Assembly (NCBI GenBank): GCA_963573315.1
Contig: OY752145.1
Span: forward strand, 1,922,001-1,986,000
Length of the DNA: 64,000 nucleotides
Direction of reading: 5' to 3'
Source: Entomortierella parvispora
Lineage: Eukaryota; Mortierellomycota; Mortierellomycetes; Mortierellales; Mortierellaceae
The position numbers and the translations under genes are program-made. The notes below the pieces were generated by a model, which searched no databases, was not told where the DNA came from, and worked only from the letters and a program-made list of their open reading frames with translations. Shown one piece after another: positions 46,193 through 58,000 of this stretch; position 1 is the first letter of the stretch; the number at the start of each line of letters is the position of its first letter.

Positions 46193-49100
46193 ATGACGAT
46201 GACCCGCCCGCTTAACAGGGAGAAGGCCGAGGCCGAGCTCCAACTACACATCAAAAAGGCGACCAGTCCCGAAGAGACTGCACCCAAGCAGAAGCACGTC
46301 AGAGGTAAAGCGAGAAAACAAAAAAAAGTGCTGACCCGGCCTATCTTCACTTCAGCTATAGCCCATCCAAAAGGAATCACCTTACACATGAAGACCGTCG
46401 GCTGCATACAGCGTGGTTCTTTTCGTCAGAAAAAAAGCTCTCTATTCCTTCCCTCTCTCCGTGAATCTAATGGATGTCCTGCACCTCTCCTCTTCCTTTT
46501 CTCTGTATAGCCTGCATTGTCTATACCTGGGACTATCGATCGTCGGCCTCGGTTTGGCAAGGCTTTAGGACACAGCCCATGCTAGGTGATGAAGTCCAAA
46601 CCTTTAAAGCCCTCATTTCGGTTCACAAGATTATCCGTGAAGGTCATCCCACGGTAAAAAAAAAAAAAAAAAAAAGACAAAGGAGAAAAAAAAACGGCGC
46701 ATTTTTTGGCAACTCTTTTTGGCACTTTGTTGATCTTGTGTACCTTTTGATCGACTCTCACACAATGCGACAACTTTCTTCGTAAAACTATGTTCACTAG
46801 GCATTAAGGGATGCACAAAAGGAAACGGATTGGTTGGATCAGTGTGCTCGATCGACTCACCAGTATGACAACCGAGGTGCGCCCCGCATTGTTTTCTGAT
46901 CAGGTCAACCATGGGGTGGATTCCCAGAAAGAAATCTAATCGAGATCATATTTTTGTGTTTTCAACCAAAAACCATAGGATACGCGACATTGATCAGAGC
47001 CTATGTTGACTTTTTGCATTCCAAGCTCCGATATCATGGAAACCACACCGAGTTCAACGGCACCTTTGATTACAATGAATACATCTCCTTGAAGGGAATA
47101 GACGACCCCAATGAAGGGTAAGAAGCAGTCAACCACCAACCCGTGGTATGATGTGACTAGGAGAACAATCAACCTGTTCTAACATCTCTGTTTGTTTCTT
47201 TGTCGGATCAACCCCACACCAGATATGAGACGATTAGTGAGCTCATGAATCTTCAGGATCAGATGGATCAGTTTCAAAAGCTCATTTTTACAAACTTTCG
47301 ACCCTCGTCTAACAATGAATGCCGAATCGCAGCGTTGGTACCACTCGTGCAGGAGAGCTATGCCATTTACCAATTTGCTACGAGCATGTTGCGCGCCATG
47401 CACAAACGTAAATTTTTTTTGCTTTCTCTGGTACCAATATTGACTGATGTCATGCAATCGTGTCACTAAAACGAGCCCTGTTTATTACAGGTACGAGTGA
47501 TCCGGACGGTCTAATCTTACTTCGACAGCGCTACAATGCTCAACATTACGCGCTCATCAAGTTTTACTTTGAGTGCTCCAACCTCAAATACCTGACCAGT
47601 CTCATCAGTGTCCCAAAGCTTCCTCAGGACCCTCCCAATCTCTTTGGAACTGATTCACCTCTGTTGATGCCTCGTCAAGCTGCGACGCCAAAGCTACCTC
47701 CCCGGGAAAGTCCTCCCCCTTCTCCTGGAGTGGACTGGGCGGAGCAACAGCGGGAGATTGCCAAGAAACAGCGAGAGTACGACCTGGAGCAGCAACGCCT
47801 CCAACAACAACGCGAACTGGAGCAGCAACAACAGCAGATGGAGGCCCTGCGTTTGCAACAGGAATTTGATGAGCAAAAAAGGCTGCAATTGGAACGGGAG
47901 CGTCTTCAGAGGGAGCAACTGGGCAGAGAACAGATGCAGCGACAGGCTGAAGGCCGACTTGCAGAATTGGAACGGGATGTCCTTGCATTGCGTGGCCAGT
48001 ATGAGCGAGACCAGATGCTGATTGACCAATATGATAGAGTAAGTACGCTGCATGGGTGCTGCAAGAGGGATAATACAAGGCTGTGGGTTTTTGTCTCGGC
48101 ATTTGGTACTGGTACACTAACCATGAGATATTACGTTGTTCCTGTAGAGAGTCAAAGGCCTTGAACAGGAGATGCAACTGATTAACATGAATGCCCAGCA
48201 GCAATTGGCCTCCAAGGATGAAATGATCCGAAGCATCCAAGGTATTACAGATGACGATACTGGGTCACGAGCGATTGTAAAAGGGTCATTGAGTCTGATC
48301 CATCGTTCACCTCTTTCTGTAGATCAAACCAACATCTGGAAGTCCAAATACGAGGCACTTGCCAAGCTATATTCCCAACTTCGTCAAGAGCATTTGGACC
48401 TGTTGACCAAGTACAAAGCCATTCAGCTGAAGGCCAATTCTGCCCAAGAAGCTATCGATAAGATGGAAAAGATGCAAAAGGAGATCAAGGACAAGAACTT
48501 GCAGATGGCTGATATGGTCCGAGAACGCGACCGTGCCAAGAACGAGCTTTTGCGGTGGCAAAACACCCAGAACGACGAGATTGCGCGACTCAAGCGGGAT
48601 CTTGAGATGGCCAACGGTCGCGTGGAGGATTTGGGTCGTTCTAAGAGCTCTGAGGTTGGTTCGATGGTGGCCAAGTTCAACAAGGAGAAACACGACCTTG
48701 AGGACCTTGCCAATGTAAGTTTTCCATCTGATCGCGTCATACCTTTTTTGTTTTCGATGGGGAGTTACAGATACTCATCTTGATTTTTATTTGTTTGTTT
48801 CTAGCGCCGACAACGCGAGATTGACTCGTTGATGCGTCAAGTTGAGGACCAAAAGGCAGAGCTGGAGCGCATTCAGCTCGAGAATGAGGAAGAGAAGGCG
48901 GTACTCGAGAGCTCGCTCGACGAGACCTTCCAAGAACTAGCCAGCTTGAAGCATGGTCAGAACGAAAACTCTTCCGCCCTTCAGCAACGTATTGACGCAA
49001 TGACAAGTTCTCACAAACGAAAGATGCAGCAGATTCTAGGTAAGAAGGCAGAAATCCATTTTCACTTTTATTGTCATGGTTTGGTTGCCACTTCAAGGGA

Positions 49101-50371
49101 CTCTAAATAACCATTCCGGCTGACTTCATGGTAAAATTATAGATTCTATTTTGGAGACCTGCATCAACAAAGTCGAAGAGAGCATCTACGACCTTGAGTC
49201 ACCTACACAACACGGAAATCAGAATGCAACCCCAGAGTTTACTCTGTCGATGAGCTGCAATATCTCCGCCCTTCCAGCGAGGTAAACCAGGTTGAAGCTA
49301 TCCGGAGTGCCCTGAACTTGTCCCAAACTCTATCCGATGTGCTCGGCAATGCAAAAGGCATTACACGATTGGCCAAGAAGGATGAGGATGCTGAAGATAT
49401 TGTCCGTCATGCTGGCCAAGAAGGATGAGGATGCTGAAGATATTGTCCGTCATGCCAAGTCCTCGGCCGTGGCCACCCAAGAGTTCTTTACAAATGTGAC
49501 GTCGGCCCGATTGGGAGGTCTGTCCGCTGAAGGAAGTATCAAGGCCATCGAACGGTCCAACGAGGCTGTTCAGGCTTCAATGGAACGCTTGGCCAAGTCT
49601 GCAGAACTATTGATCCCCAAGAATAACCAATTGGATCCTTCAAAGATGGATCTTGGCGACATGGTCGAGAATGAGATGAGCAACGCAGCTAGAACCATTG
49701 AGGAAGCTACAGCTCGTCTTCAAGCGTTGATGGCCAAGCCCAAGAACGATGGTCTGTCTGCGATTGAGCTTCAAGTCAATGCGTCGATTCTGGAAAGTGC
49801 CATGGCGATGATGCAAGCGATCGGTCATTTGATCAAATGTGCAACCATCTCTCAACAAGAGGTGGTGGCGCAGGGTCGAGGTACATCGACCAATGCTGCA
49901 TTCTACAAGAAGAATAACCGCTGGACAGAGGGATTGATTTCGGCGGCCAAGGCCGTGGCCGTGGCCACGACTCTTTTGGTCGAGACTGCGGATGGAGTGA
50001 TCTCCAAGACGCACTCAATGGAGCAGCTGCTGGTGGCATCCAACGAAGTGGCGGCTGCGACCGCTCAGTTAGTGGCGGCCTCGAGAGTCAAGGCGAACTT
50101 TATGTCCAAGGCTCAAGACAACCTCGAGCGGGCCTCCAAGGCCGTGACAGAAGCCTCGCGGGCTTTGGTCCGGGCGGTGAAGGCCATTATGGAGCGGGAG
50201 ATGAAATCTCGCGAAAGCGCGGTGGATTACCAGAGTATGAATGCGCACGAATTCAAGATCAAGGAGATGGGACAACAGGTCGAGATTCTGAAGTTGGAGA
50301 AGGAGCTGACATTGGCGCGAAGGGTATTGGGCGAGATGAGGAAAGTTTCTTACCATCAAGGCGACGATTGA
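46193..50371 (+). CDS. SLA2: Sla2/End4/HIP1R endocytic adaptor, with local frame disruption
   Basis: Sla2 links clathrin-coated membrane to actin. I read exons 46193-46304, 46511-46653, 46801-46876, 46979-47117, 47223-47407, 47491-48038, 48148-48241, 48323-48714, 48805-49039 and 49143-50371. The ANTH domain (first about 270 residues) has TWDYRSSASVWQGFR and EVQTFKALISVHKIIREGHP. A proline patch and a long Q/E/R coiled coil follow. The C-terminal THATCH/I-LWEQ actin-binding module is clear: FYKKNNRWTEGLISAAKAVA, AAATAQLVAASRVKA and a final helix ending YHQGDD. Between 49225 and 49456 the frame breaks twice. After NQNATPEFTLSM some 14-15 family residues are missing and the frame moves to LQYLRPSSEVNQVEAIRSAL. 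Then a 43-bp tandem duplication (49371-49456) moves it back. As written the protein would stop near 49280. Confidence 0.88.
49371..49456 (+). repeat. 43-bp perfect-but-one tandem duplication inside SLA2
   Basis: Positions 49371-49413 and 49414-49456 are adjacent copies (GGCCAAGAAGGATGAGG... to ...GTCATGC), differing only in the last base. The unit encodes LAKKDEDAEDIVRHA and is not a multiple of three. Confidence 0.97.
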
Positions 50372-50852
50372 GCGGGAAAAAAAGACGTTGGCCGTGTTTT
50401 GTGGTTTGAAGAATTAAATTTTGAAAAAAAAGGGTGTACGCGCTTTGACCTCCTGCTCCATTATTGTCGAAGGATGAGCCGTTTGGAGGGTCATGTGGAC
50501 ACCAAGAGAGGAGCAACAAGGGATTAGCCATGGTAAACTCGGAAGAACATTCTTGCATCAAGAGCGACTTTTTGTTGTTGCAGTTTTCGTTGTGTCGTGG
50601 AGCTGGGTGCGGCTAGGGATAAACAAGTCCTCGGCCTTGTTTCTTTGTTCCGTTCGTTTATCGCTGTTTCCCCCCCTTTGTTGTACACAGTGACAGAGGT
50701 GCGCCATTTCTTTATTCCATTGCAAACAGACGAGAACCTGTATAGTGAGAGCGTGAGAGAGTCAGGGAGCCATCGTGGGAGTCAGAGAGAGGGGAGAGAG
50801 AGGGGAGAGAGAGAGCAGGGAAAGAGAGATAGAGAGATAGAGAAAGAGATAT
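50372..50852. other. Intergenic region between convergent genes
   Basis: The shared 3' region of SLA2 and the EF-hand gene, with an AG-rich stretch at 50780-50850. No gene seen. Confidence 0.5.
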
Positions 50853-51655
50853 CTACAGGACGTGTTCGCCGCGGTGTCTCTTCTCGCTCTTGTGCATAAT
50901 CTTCAAGAACTCCTCGATGGTAATACGACCATCTCCAGAGACATCACCTTCTCGGATGATCTCATCCACATCAGCCTAAAAAGAAATAAGGTCATCAAGT
51001 AAGTGAGAAAGTCCCTTTGGAGGAGGATGGGGGGTGGGTTTCTTTCTCCGTGCTACAGGCACTAAATCCCAGATGACCGCATCGTCTCTTTCCCCCCACT
51101 TTTTTTTTCTTGTCTGTCTTTGCAAATACAATACAATACCTCTGAAAAGACGTCGGGTCCCAAGAATCCCTCGAGGGCGACACGCAACTCTTGAGATGAG
51201 ACATGGCCGGACGCATCCTTGTTGATGGACATGAAGGCACGACGGTAAGGTTCCTCAGGGTCCTTGTGCTCATCCTCATTGTATCGGTTCAGCAGGTCGG
51301 TGAACTGTTTCAGATCAAGAGAATGGGTGGGGATACGAATGGTGGCCTTGAGTTCTTCATCGCCCAAGGTCTAGAAAGAACGAGAGAAAGGGGAAGGAGA
51401 AGAAATGTCAGTCTGCACAGAGAGAGAGAGAGAGAGAGAGATGAAGAGACATGGACGTAGAGAAAAGATAAGAGCAGGTCGTGTGTGGGGGGGTGGAATG
51501 AGAGCGCTGAGAGAGAAAGGGAAGAGCCAGGAACCAAAAAAAGGTTTCTTTACGTTCAAGAAGTTCTGGAAGACGCGAGGCTCAATCCTGCCGGTGTTCT
51601 GGGGGTCAAAGAGGGCAAAAGCCTGCTTGATTTCTTCGGGGCGGATGTCGGACAT
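50853..51655 (-). CDS. Calmodulin-like EF-hand protein
   Basis: I read three exons: 51554-51655, 51140-51370 and 50853-50975, giving 151 residues, the length of calmodulin and myosin light chains. It starts MSDIRPEEIKQAFALFDPQN. EF-hand 1 (DPQNTGRIEPRV) is degenerate and lacks the final Glu. EF-hand 2 has lost its loop. EF-hand 3 (NKDASGHVSSQE) and EF-hand 4 (DVSGDGRITIEE, then FLKIMHKSEK) look able to bind calcium. Only C-lobe binding suggests a myosin light chain or specialised calmodulin-like protein rather than calmodulin itself. The intron at 51371-51553 contains an AG microsatellite. Confidence 0.82.
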
Positions 51656-52186
51656 GGCAGATTGTGGAGAGTGATGGAGAGAGAGGGAGAGGAGGGATAG
51701 ACGAGGAAGGTGGGGAACGAGTGGATAAATAAAAGAAGAAAGGAGAGGAAGAGGAAGAGGAGAGCAAGCGACAACAAGGAAAGAAAGAAAGCGACCCGAG
51801 CACACACACACAGGCACACGCTCTGCCCTCATTTCCTCGTCATTCACTGCTCTGTCCAACCAGCGCCGCCTCCTTGCCTTGACAGAAACCACCGCTCTGA
51901 TCCAGCACCACGTCGTCCATGTCAAACACTCTTTCTTTCTTTCTTGTTTTTTCATCAAACAAGCTGTGGATCTGGGATCTTTTTGTGCAGCTTCTTTTGA
52001 ACAGCACCTGACGTCGTTTTGTACAGCACCAAGAAGTCCATCCATCGTTGCCACTCGTTGAGGGGTGTTTCCGACAGTGCCAGGTTTGATCAGTTTTAAG
52101 GGGCCTATTTGTGCATGGTATAAATACGTGCATCCTCTGTCGCTTTTTGCGGCCACTCCTCTTTCCGCCTTTGTCTTCCCCTCTCG
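51656..52186. promoter_or_regulatory. Upstream region of the EF-hand gene
   Basis: Purine-rich on the + strand next to the EF-hand start, then mixed sequence. A TATA-like GGTATAAATACG lies at about 52119-52130, upstream of the ATGATG at 52187, suggesting a second, rightward transcript. Confidence 0.4.
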
Positions 52187-53051
52187 ATGATGGCCTATAT
52201 GGTAAGTACGATCCTGAACAACCCATCCACACTTTTTCATCCATCCCACACCCCCGATGTTATGTTGTTGTTATTCTCTTGCCCTATGCTCTTCCTTTCC
52301 TTGTCTCTTTTTTCATGTTACTCGTGTTGCGAATGGCTCACTCGTCATTTCAACATTTCCTTGCACGCGACATTTCTGCTGCGCCTTTCCATCGTCTTCA
52401 TGTTGACTGTTTTCTCTGATTTCTCCCATGGCCCTTTTATAGAAAGAGTGATTGCCCCGGTCATTGCCTCAGTTCCGCTCTCCCTGGCATGCATGGCGCG
52501 TCTGCGGCGGTCCATTGGGTCATTTGGTAGGTTGCAGCTCCGTATTTTTTGCTTGTGTGCAGTGTCACCTTTTATGTAAACAAACCAGTCTTTTCGCGTT
52601 TCTCTTGAAAATCTCATCTCCTTTGTCTTTTTCTCTTGACTTCTCTGTAGGCCTTCCTACATCGGCCAGCCCTTCCGTCGCGGACGGCCCTCTCTGGTGC
52701 CGCGCCGCTTTATCAAGGAAAGGTAATGTCAAGGTGGGTCCTGTCTCTGCTCCTCCCTCCGCTCCTCCCTCCTATCCCTTTCTTTATCCTCTTCATCGGA
52801 AAGTGAAGAGGTTTCTCACATTTCTTTTCCTGGCAGCAGGAACAGGAGCGTGAATTGCAACCTGTGGCCCAACTGCTGTTTTCTGCCAACAGAATCCGTA
52901 AGGTGGACCGAGGGGCTTGCGGGCCGTGCTGTCGTCCTGCGGCAGAGGTGAACAAAGCATGGCGAACCCTGCATCCCATTATAGTCCGCAAGTCCATTCA
53001 ACATGGCTGTGGCTATGAATTTTCCCCGTCAACACCTTTGCCCAGCAGGTA
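52187..53051 (+). other. Possible small multi-exon gene, model unresolved
   Basis: A TATA-like box precedes ATGATGGCCTATATG with a perfect donor GTAAGT at 52202. Further right are stretches framed by plausible splice sites: 52442-52528, about 52651-52735 and 52839-53051. The second can read SYIGQPFRRGRPSLVPRRFI in one frame. The third can read QEQERELQPVAQLLFSANRI in another. I could not find one set of phases that joins all parts without a stop, so I give no protein. It may be a real small gene, a pseudogene or chance. Confidence 0.25.
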
Positions 53052-55088
53052 AACGACATCGTGTCAGGGACCCCGTTTCTGGTAGTCTTCTCCAACGGAT
53101 CCTGTTTGTTGCTTTCATTCATGTTTATGTGTGGGGGTCTAACAAGCAGATGAGAGGACCAAAGGCGAATCCTTCAACATGGAACTACCCTTTGATCTTC
53201 GAAGTCGCGTCCACTATTATGGTTGAGGGACTTCTTTATTGAGGACCTTCCTGTCTACTGTACACAAGGGCCAGGGTAACACATCTCCCTGGTTGAGCCC
53301 AGGTATCGTTCCCCGACAGAGGGGAGCGATGCTTGGAGTATTCCCATTTTAACCTGATCATCATCTATCATGACCGAGGTTTAACACTCGTACAGTGCAG
53401 CAGCCCTTTGCCGGCAACGGAAATCGAAGCGTCGCACTGATACACCTGTATACTAGCAGCCCTTTCCTGGCACTGGATTACCGTGCCAGGGATCGAAGCG
53501 TTGTATATGATTCGCGAGTTGACATCCCTGGATAGTCCACCCAGTCCTTCAACAGGGCCGTGGATCCCATTTTTCTAATCCTTGTTAGTTCTGACCACTG
53601 TGCTCTGGCAACAGAAATCAGTGGCTGGCTCTCTCAAAGGTGACCTTGAGGATCTTACGTCTTTCTCTCAGGGATGGAGAAGGGGAACGTGATCCTCACC
53701 CTCAAACCTTCGTAGTGCCTTCCCTTGGGGATAGGAAGTGCATGGTCAGCAAACCTCCTTTGTCATCCCTTTATCAGGTTTTTTATTGTTGACTTCGGCG
53801 GATGGGCTAATGGGTTGTGGATCTGCGTCTGTTTCTTTTTTCAAGATGGAAGCTGCGAGACGCCCCTTGACCTTTTGAAGAAGGCTATGACTGTTGGGAT
53901 TGGGTCTAGCAAGAGCGGCAGTGACCCAATTGGCTGTATGATTGATGGTCGACTTGGTTATAACGGGTTACTAACTACTGGATCCTTTTGGATAGGAACA
54001 TCGGCGACCACCGGGTCTCTTTGAGCCGGTAGTCGACCATGGCAGATAAATACAGTTAAAGCCGTCCGAGTCGCCCCCAAGGAGAGGACCTTGGAGCAAC
54101 GTGGACTTGTCGCTCAAATGAAGGAGCCACGCGGACTTAAATGAAGGAGCCACGCCTCCATCAATTCGGTGACGTAATTCACTCTTTCATTCATGCACCC
54201 ACCATCCATCGCCATTCATTCAAGTCCTCACTGACATCTTTTTCAACAACGATAACTGTAAGTGACAATTACCAAATTGTGTGCTTGTTTTTCTATTTTT
54301 CATACATTGGATTGATTGATGGCGAACTATTACAGTGATAATTCTAAAAGCGGTCGGGCCCACATGAACCTCCATGTTGAATGTCTGCCTTCATGGAGGA
54401 CGGGGGCACATTGCCGCTCTATGCCTCAATTAGTCTTTGTCGATCCTTGTTTCCATGATTATTGTTATTTTCTTATTTTCCTTGATCAATTGTTGGCGAA
54501 CGCCACAAATGTGGTAGTTCTAAAAGCAGTCGGTCCCACATGACCCTCCCAAGTTGAATAATCGACCTTCTTGGAGGACGGGGGAACATTGCTGCCCTAT
54601 GCCTCGTTGTTCTTTGCAGACCTTTTTTTGAGTGATTTGAGGAGGCTTAACAGATTCTTTTAACAAAATGGCTAACGTAATTGTCCGAGACTCAACTTTT
54701 TATGACGTAGCGCCTCCATTCAGGTTACTGGATTTTTTTTTTGCTAGAACTCCCCTATTGACTATCCCTCATATCCAAGAATAAATATACGCCTCCTGTT
54801 GTTTATCGTGGGATCCATTCTGCGGTTATTTGATCCAATGCAACCATCCGGTTTGACGTGCAAGGGAGAACTGATAGTGGCAGAGGTGGCCTTCCATAGG
54901 AGTGTACGGACGCGTGGTGAGTGCAAGACAACGTGAACATTCCAGCCAATGAGGGACTTCTGTTTGAAAGGAGGAGAATCTGCGCCATAATTACGTCACT
55001 GGACGAAAATATGTGCACAAACTGCCCCCAATCAGCAATGGGATGTGTGGGGCCAAACACACAAAAAACTATGAACTAGACTATGCTC
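53052..55088. other. Intergenic region with short repeats and CRE-like motifs
   Basis: No credible gene. Short direct repeats include AGCAGCCCTTT...ATCGAAGCGT (about 53398 and 53456), AATGAAGGAGCCACGC (about 54117 and 54140) and the larger hairpin-bearing pair at 54310-54622. TGACGTAAT-like motifs occur near 54170, 54675, 54711 and 54991. A CCAATGAG box lies near 54947. Confidence 0.5.
54310..54622. repeat. Two diverged direct repeats, each with a conserved hairpin
   Basis: Unit 1 (about 54310-54446) and unit 2 (about 54484-54622) share TTCTAAAAGC-GTCGG-CCCACATGA, GGAGGACGGGGG-ACATTGC and CTATGCCTC. Each contains a hairpin. In unit 1 CCTCCATG (54369-54376) pairs with CATGGAGG (54392-54399). 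In unit 2 CCTCCCAAG (54545-54553) pairs with CTTGGAGG (54570-54577). The units are offset by about 173 bp. They lie 0.47-0.78 kb beyond the 3' end of the FEN1-Fanzor gene. Confidence 0.75.
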
Positions 55089-58000
55089 CTAGAGTTCTCT
55101 TGGCATTTTGGACGATTCCTGCTGGTTCAGATCGAGGGAGGACGCTCGCTTTCTTGATCTGGAGTGGTCGATAGACGAGGTACCGCTGTTCATTTCAGAC
55201 AGGCTGTGGGTGTGAACGGTGACTGCTACTTCTCCAATGACACCCTGTCTCTTTGACGTGCGAGACTTGCCATGGGCACTTGAGCTTGCAGCTGCACTGG
55301 CTTCACTCCCGGTCGTGGAAGAGCTGTGACTGGCAGCTCCGGAGGGTCGTTTACTCTGACTTTTGACGGTAGAAGACGCCACTGCCTTCGAACGGTTACT
55401 GGTCTTTGTCGCTTTAGACTTGCCTTCGCCGACAATGGTGCTGGCCATAAGAGAGTTGTCTCTTTGGGTTTCATCTGATTCAGATATCCAGGGGTATCTA
55501 CCGTCTTCCGTCACGGGCTGCAGATGAAGGGGTCTTTTTTGCTTCTCAAAACACTCGCGCACAATCATAGCCATGTTCTCGGCTGCCATAATGTCTCGAT
55601 GGTAATAGTGGCTGCAATGCGCGCAGTATAGTTGTCGCAAGGTCACGCGGGCGATAAAGTTGTGGCAGTTGGGACACTTTTGCGAGGTATAATATTCATT
55701 AATACCCACCACCAAGTAGCCGAGTGAACGTGCCTAATTGAAAAGACGAGGTAAGTTTATAATACTGTTCGGATGAAGGCTGGTCGCGGTACACTGTCTG
55801 TGACTTACCAAGGGAATGAAAAAATCAAGAAATGAGGAGTGTAGAGATGATAGTCGAGATGAACTCTTGAATTTCCCTAACCCGACTCCGATTATAACAT
55901 GGTTGTTTGGGTCGCGACGATATCCAGTAGTTCCCCCGACTATATTCAGCAGCTTCTCGGCGATTGCCTGATACTCGGCATATTTAGCCCGCTTCATATC
56001 CCAGGTATGCTTTTTAAACCGCTTATTTCCCCCATTGTAAAAGGAGCTCAGGCGCTCTTCGACTTCCTCCATTTTTTTGACATACGCTTCCAAACTTGAT
56101 CCTGAGCCTCGAAGAGGAGGGAGGTTCGATTCGATGTGCGATATGGATAGTGGTTCAGCCTCTGTCACTATGTCTTTCTCCGCGTTCAGCCATCGTCGGT
56201 ACCGAAATACAGGTTGCATTACAGCTTTTTGGCTAATAGCTAGATTGTGGTGAAGGGGGCCGTCTTGATCCGCATCCTTTGGTCTTGGCAGGTCCACTGA
56301 TATATCCATCGATGTAGATGGAGCTCCGTTCTTGCCAGGTAGATATGCGTACGCCCCAACTACGAACGCCTGGCCAGCGTCAAGAGTCAAGATTTTAATA
56401 TCCGTATGATGCGCGCCGGGCCAAAGCTTCTCGATATCCACGTCGTCCTTGATAACGTTCCTGATCTCTAGCAAATAGTAATCAGTTCCCCCAACTGTGG
56501 ACGATATTCTTGGTGGAAGACGGTCGGGGGGAAGTCGCCGGTATCGGACGCACTGAAGCTCCCGAAGCTTGAAGGCAGGTAAGTATACTCTATACCCGTC
56601 TGTAAGGATGGATCCTCTTGACACATAGCCCTTAACGGCATAGTCCTTTGGGTCAAATGTCGGATCGTCTAGCTTCTGAACGTGCCTTCTGAGAGCTTTG
56701 AGTGACATAAGCTTGATGCCCGCACGATGCCCAGCCTTGCCTCTTTTGCGACTGGTAAGGTTTGAGGGATCAATATCCGCAAGGTAACGTTTCAAGAGAT
56801 AACCAGGCTCTTTTAATCCGATCCATTCCTGCACGTCTCGAATAGTCGGAGCCACCCCTTCATCGGATGCTAGCCCAGTCAACGATGTTTTGAGCTTGCC
56901 TCCTTTTTTCATGAAAAATCCCGCGAGTTCTCGCTCGGTAAATCCAACAAACGGCTGCTCCTCCGATGTCATGGGGGCAATTCTCCGGGGCTGTTGGATC
57001 AACTTGTTAAGTGTGACGTAGTTTTCGATGGCGGAGACATCATCTCGAATGATTATCTGTGTGTTTGCTTCCAAAATCCCGAGATCATTGGCTTTCTTGA
57101 GCTAAGAATGAATAAATAGGAAATGTGGTTAATATTCTGGATATCCAGGTATTCCCGGGCATTTTGCACATCTTACCTTATTATGAATTGTGCATGTCCC
57201 ATGCTTATACATTCTCTCAAGCTCAGCCTTCAGCTGCGTGGCCACTGAGCGGACAAGATCCGTGGGAGTAAAAGGCATGTTCGATTCGTTGATATCAACG
57301 GACGGCGAGACGTATAGACCAAGTTCCCTGAGGCGATCAATAAATGCATTGACCTTGTCCCCCATGGCGGAGGGTCTAGGTCGTTTTCCAGAGTATACTA
57401 CTCGTAGAAAGCTCCAGATAAATGGCGCCTGGACCTTGTCATCCTTTTTTTTTTTAACGCTCATGCTTTGTGGCTGTAGGTCACTATCGTCGCCCTCTGC
57501 TTCAGGTTCTCCATCGTCGGGATCCAGGTTAGAGTCCTCAAGACCGTTGATCTGATTATCGTCTTCATCATCCACAGCAATGTCGTCAGTATCCTTCACA
57601 TCCTCCATACTAACAGGTTGACAGAGGTGACGCAGAATTTCCTTGTCTACACAACTGATGCCATCGAATCCAGCTGCGTCCAGCTTTTCGATATAGCGCC
57701 CAATAAGCCTCTGGCCTTCACGCTTCACTCGCGCAGCTTCGCTTGTCGCTCCTTGAATGACATCCATAACTTCTTGCTGTAAGTCTAGCTGGTTGGAAAG
57801 TGCACGATTGATATTCGCCTTCAGAGTGCCAATGCTCAATGAACTTGTTGGGTGGTGATAGGCCAAATGTCGAGTTATCGCCAGCTTGTCTGTTGCAGCG
57901 GTTGATGACAGGGTTTTCGGTGTGGGTGGATCCTTCACAGTGGATGTTTGCTTCACACGCTTAGTCTCAGGCTCCTTGTATGGTTTGTATGCAAGCTGTT

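Noticed and set aside
52187-52579. Open frame MMAYMVSTILNN... read straight through
   Set aside because: It crosses a perfect GTAAGT donor after five codons and then has intron-like, CT-rich composition.
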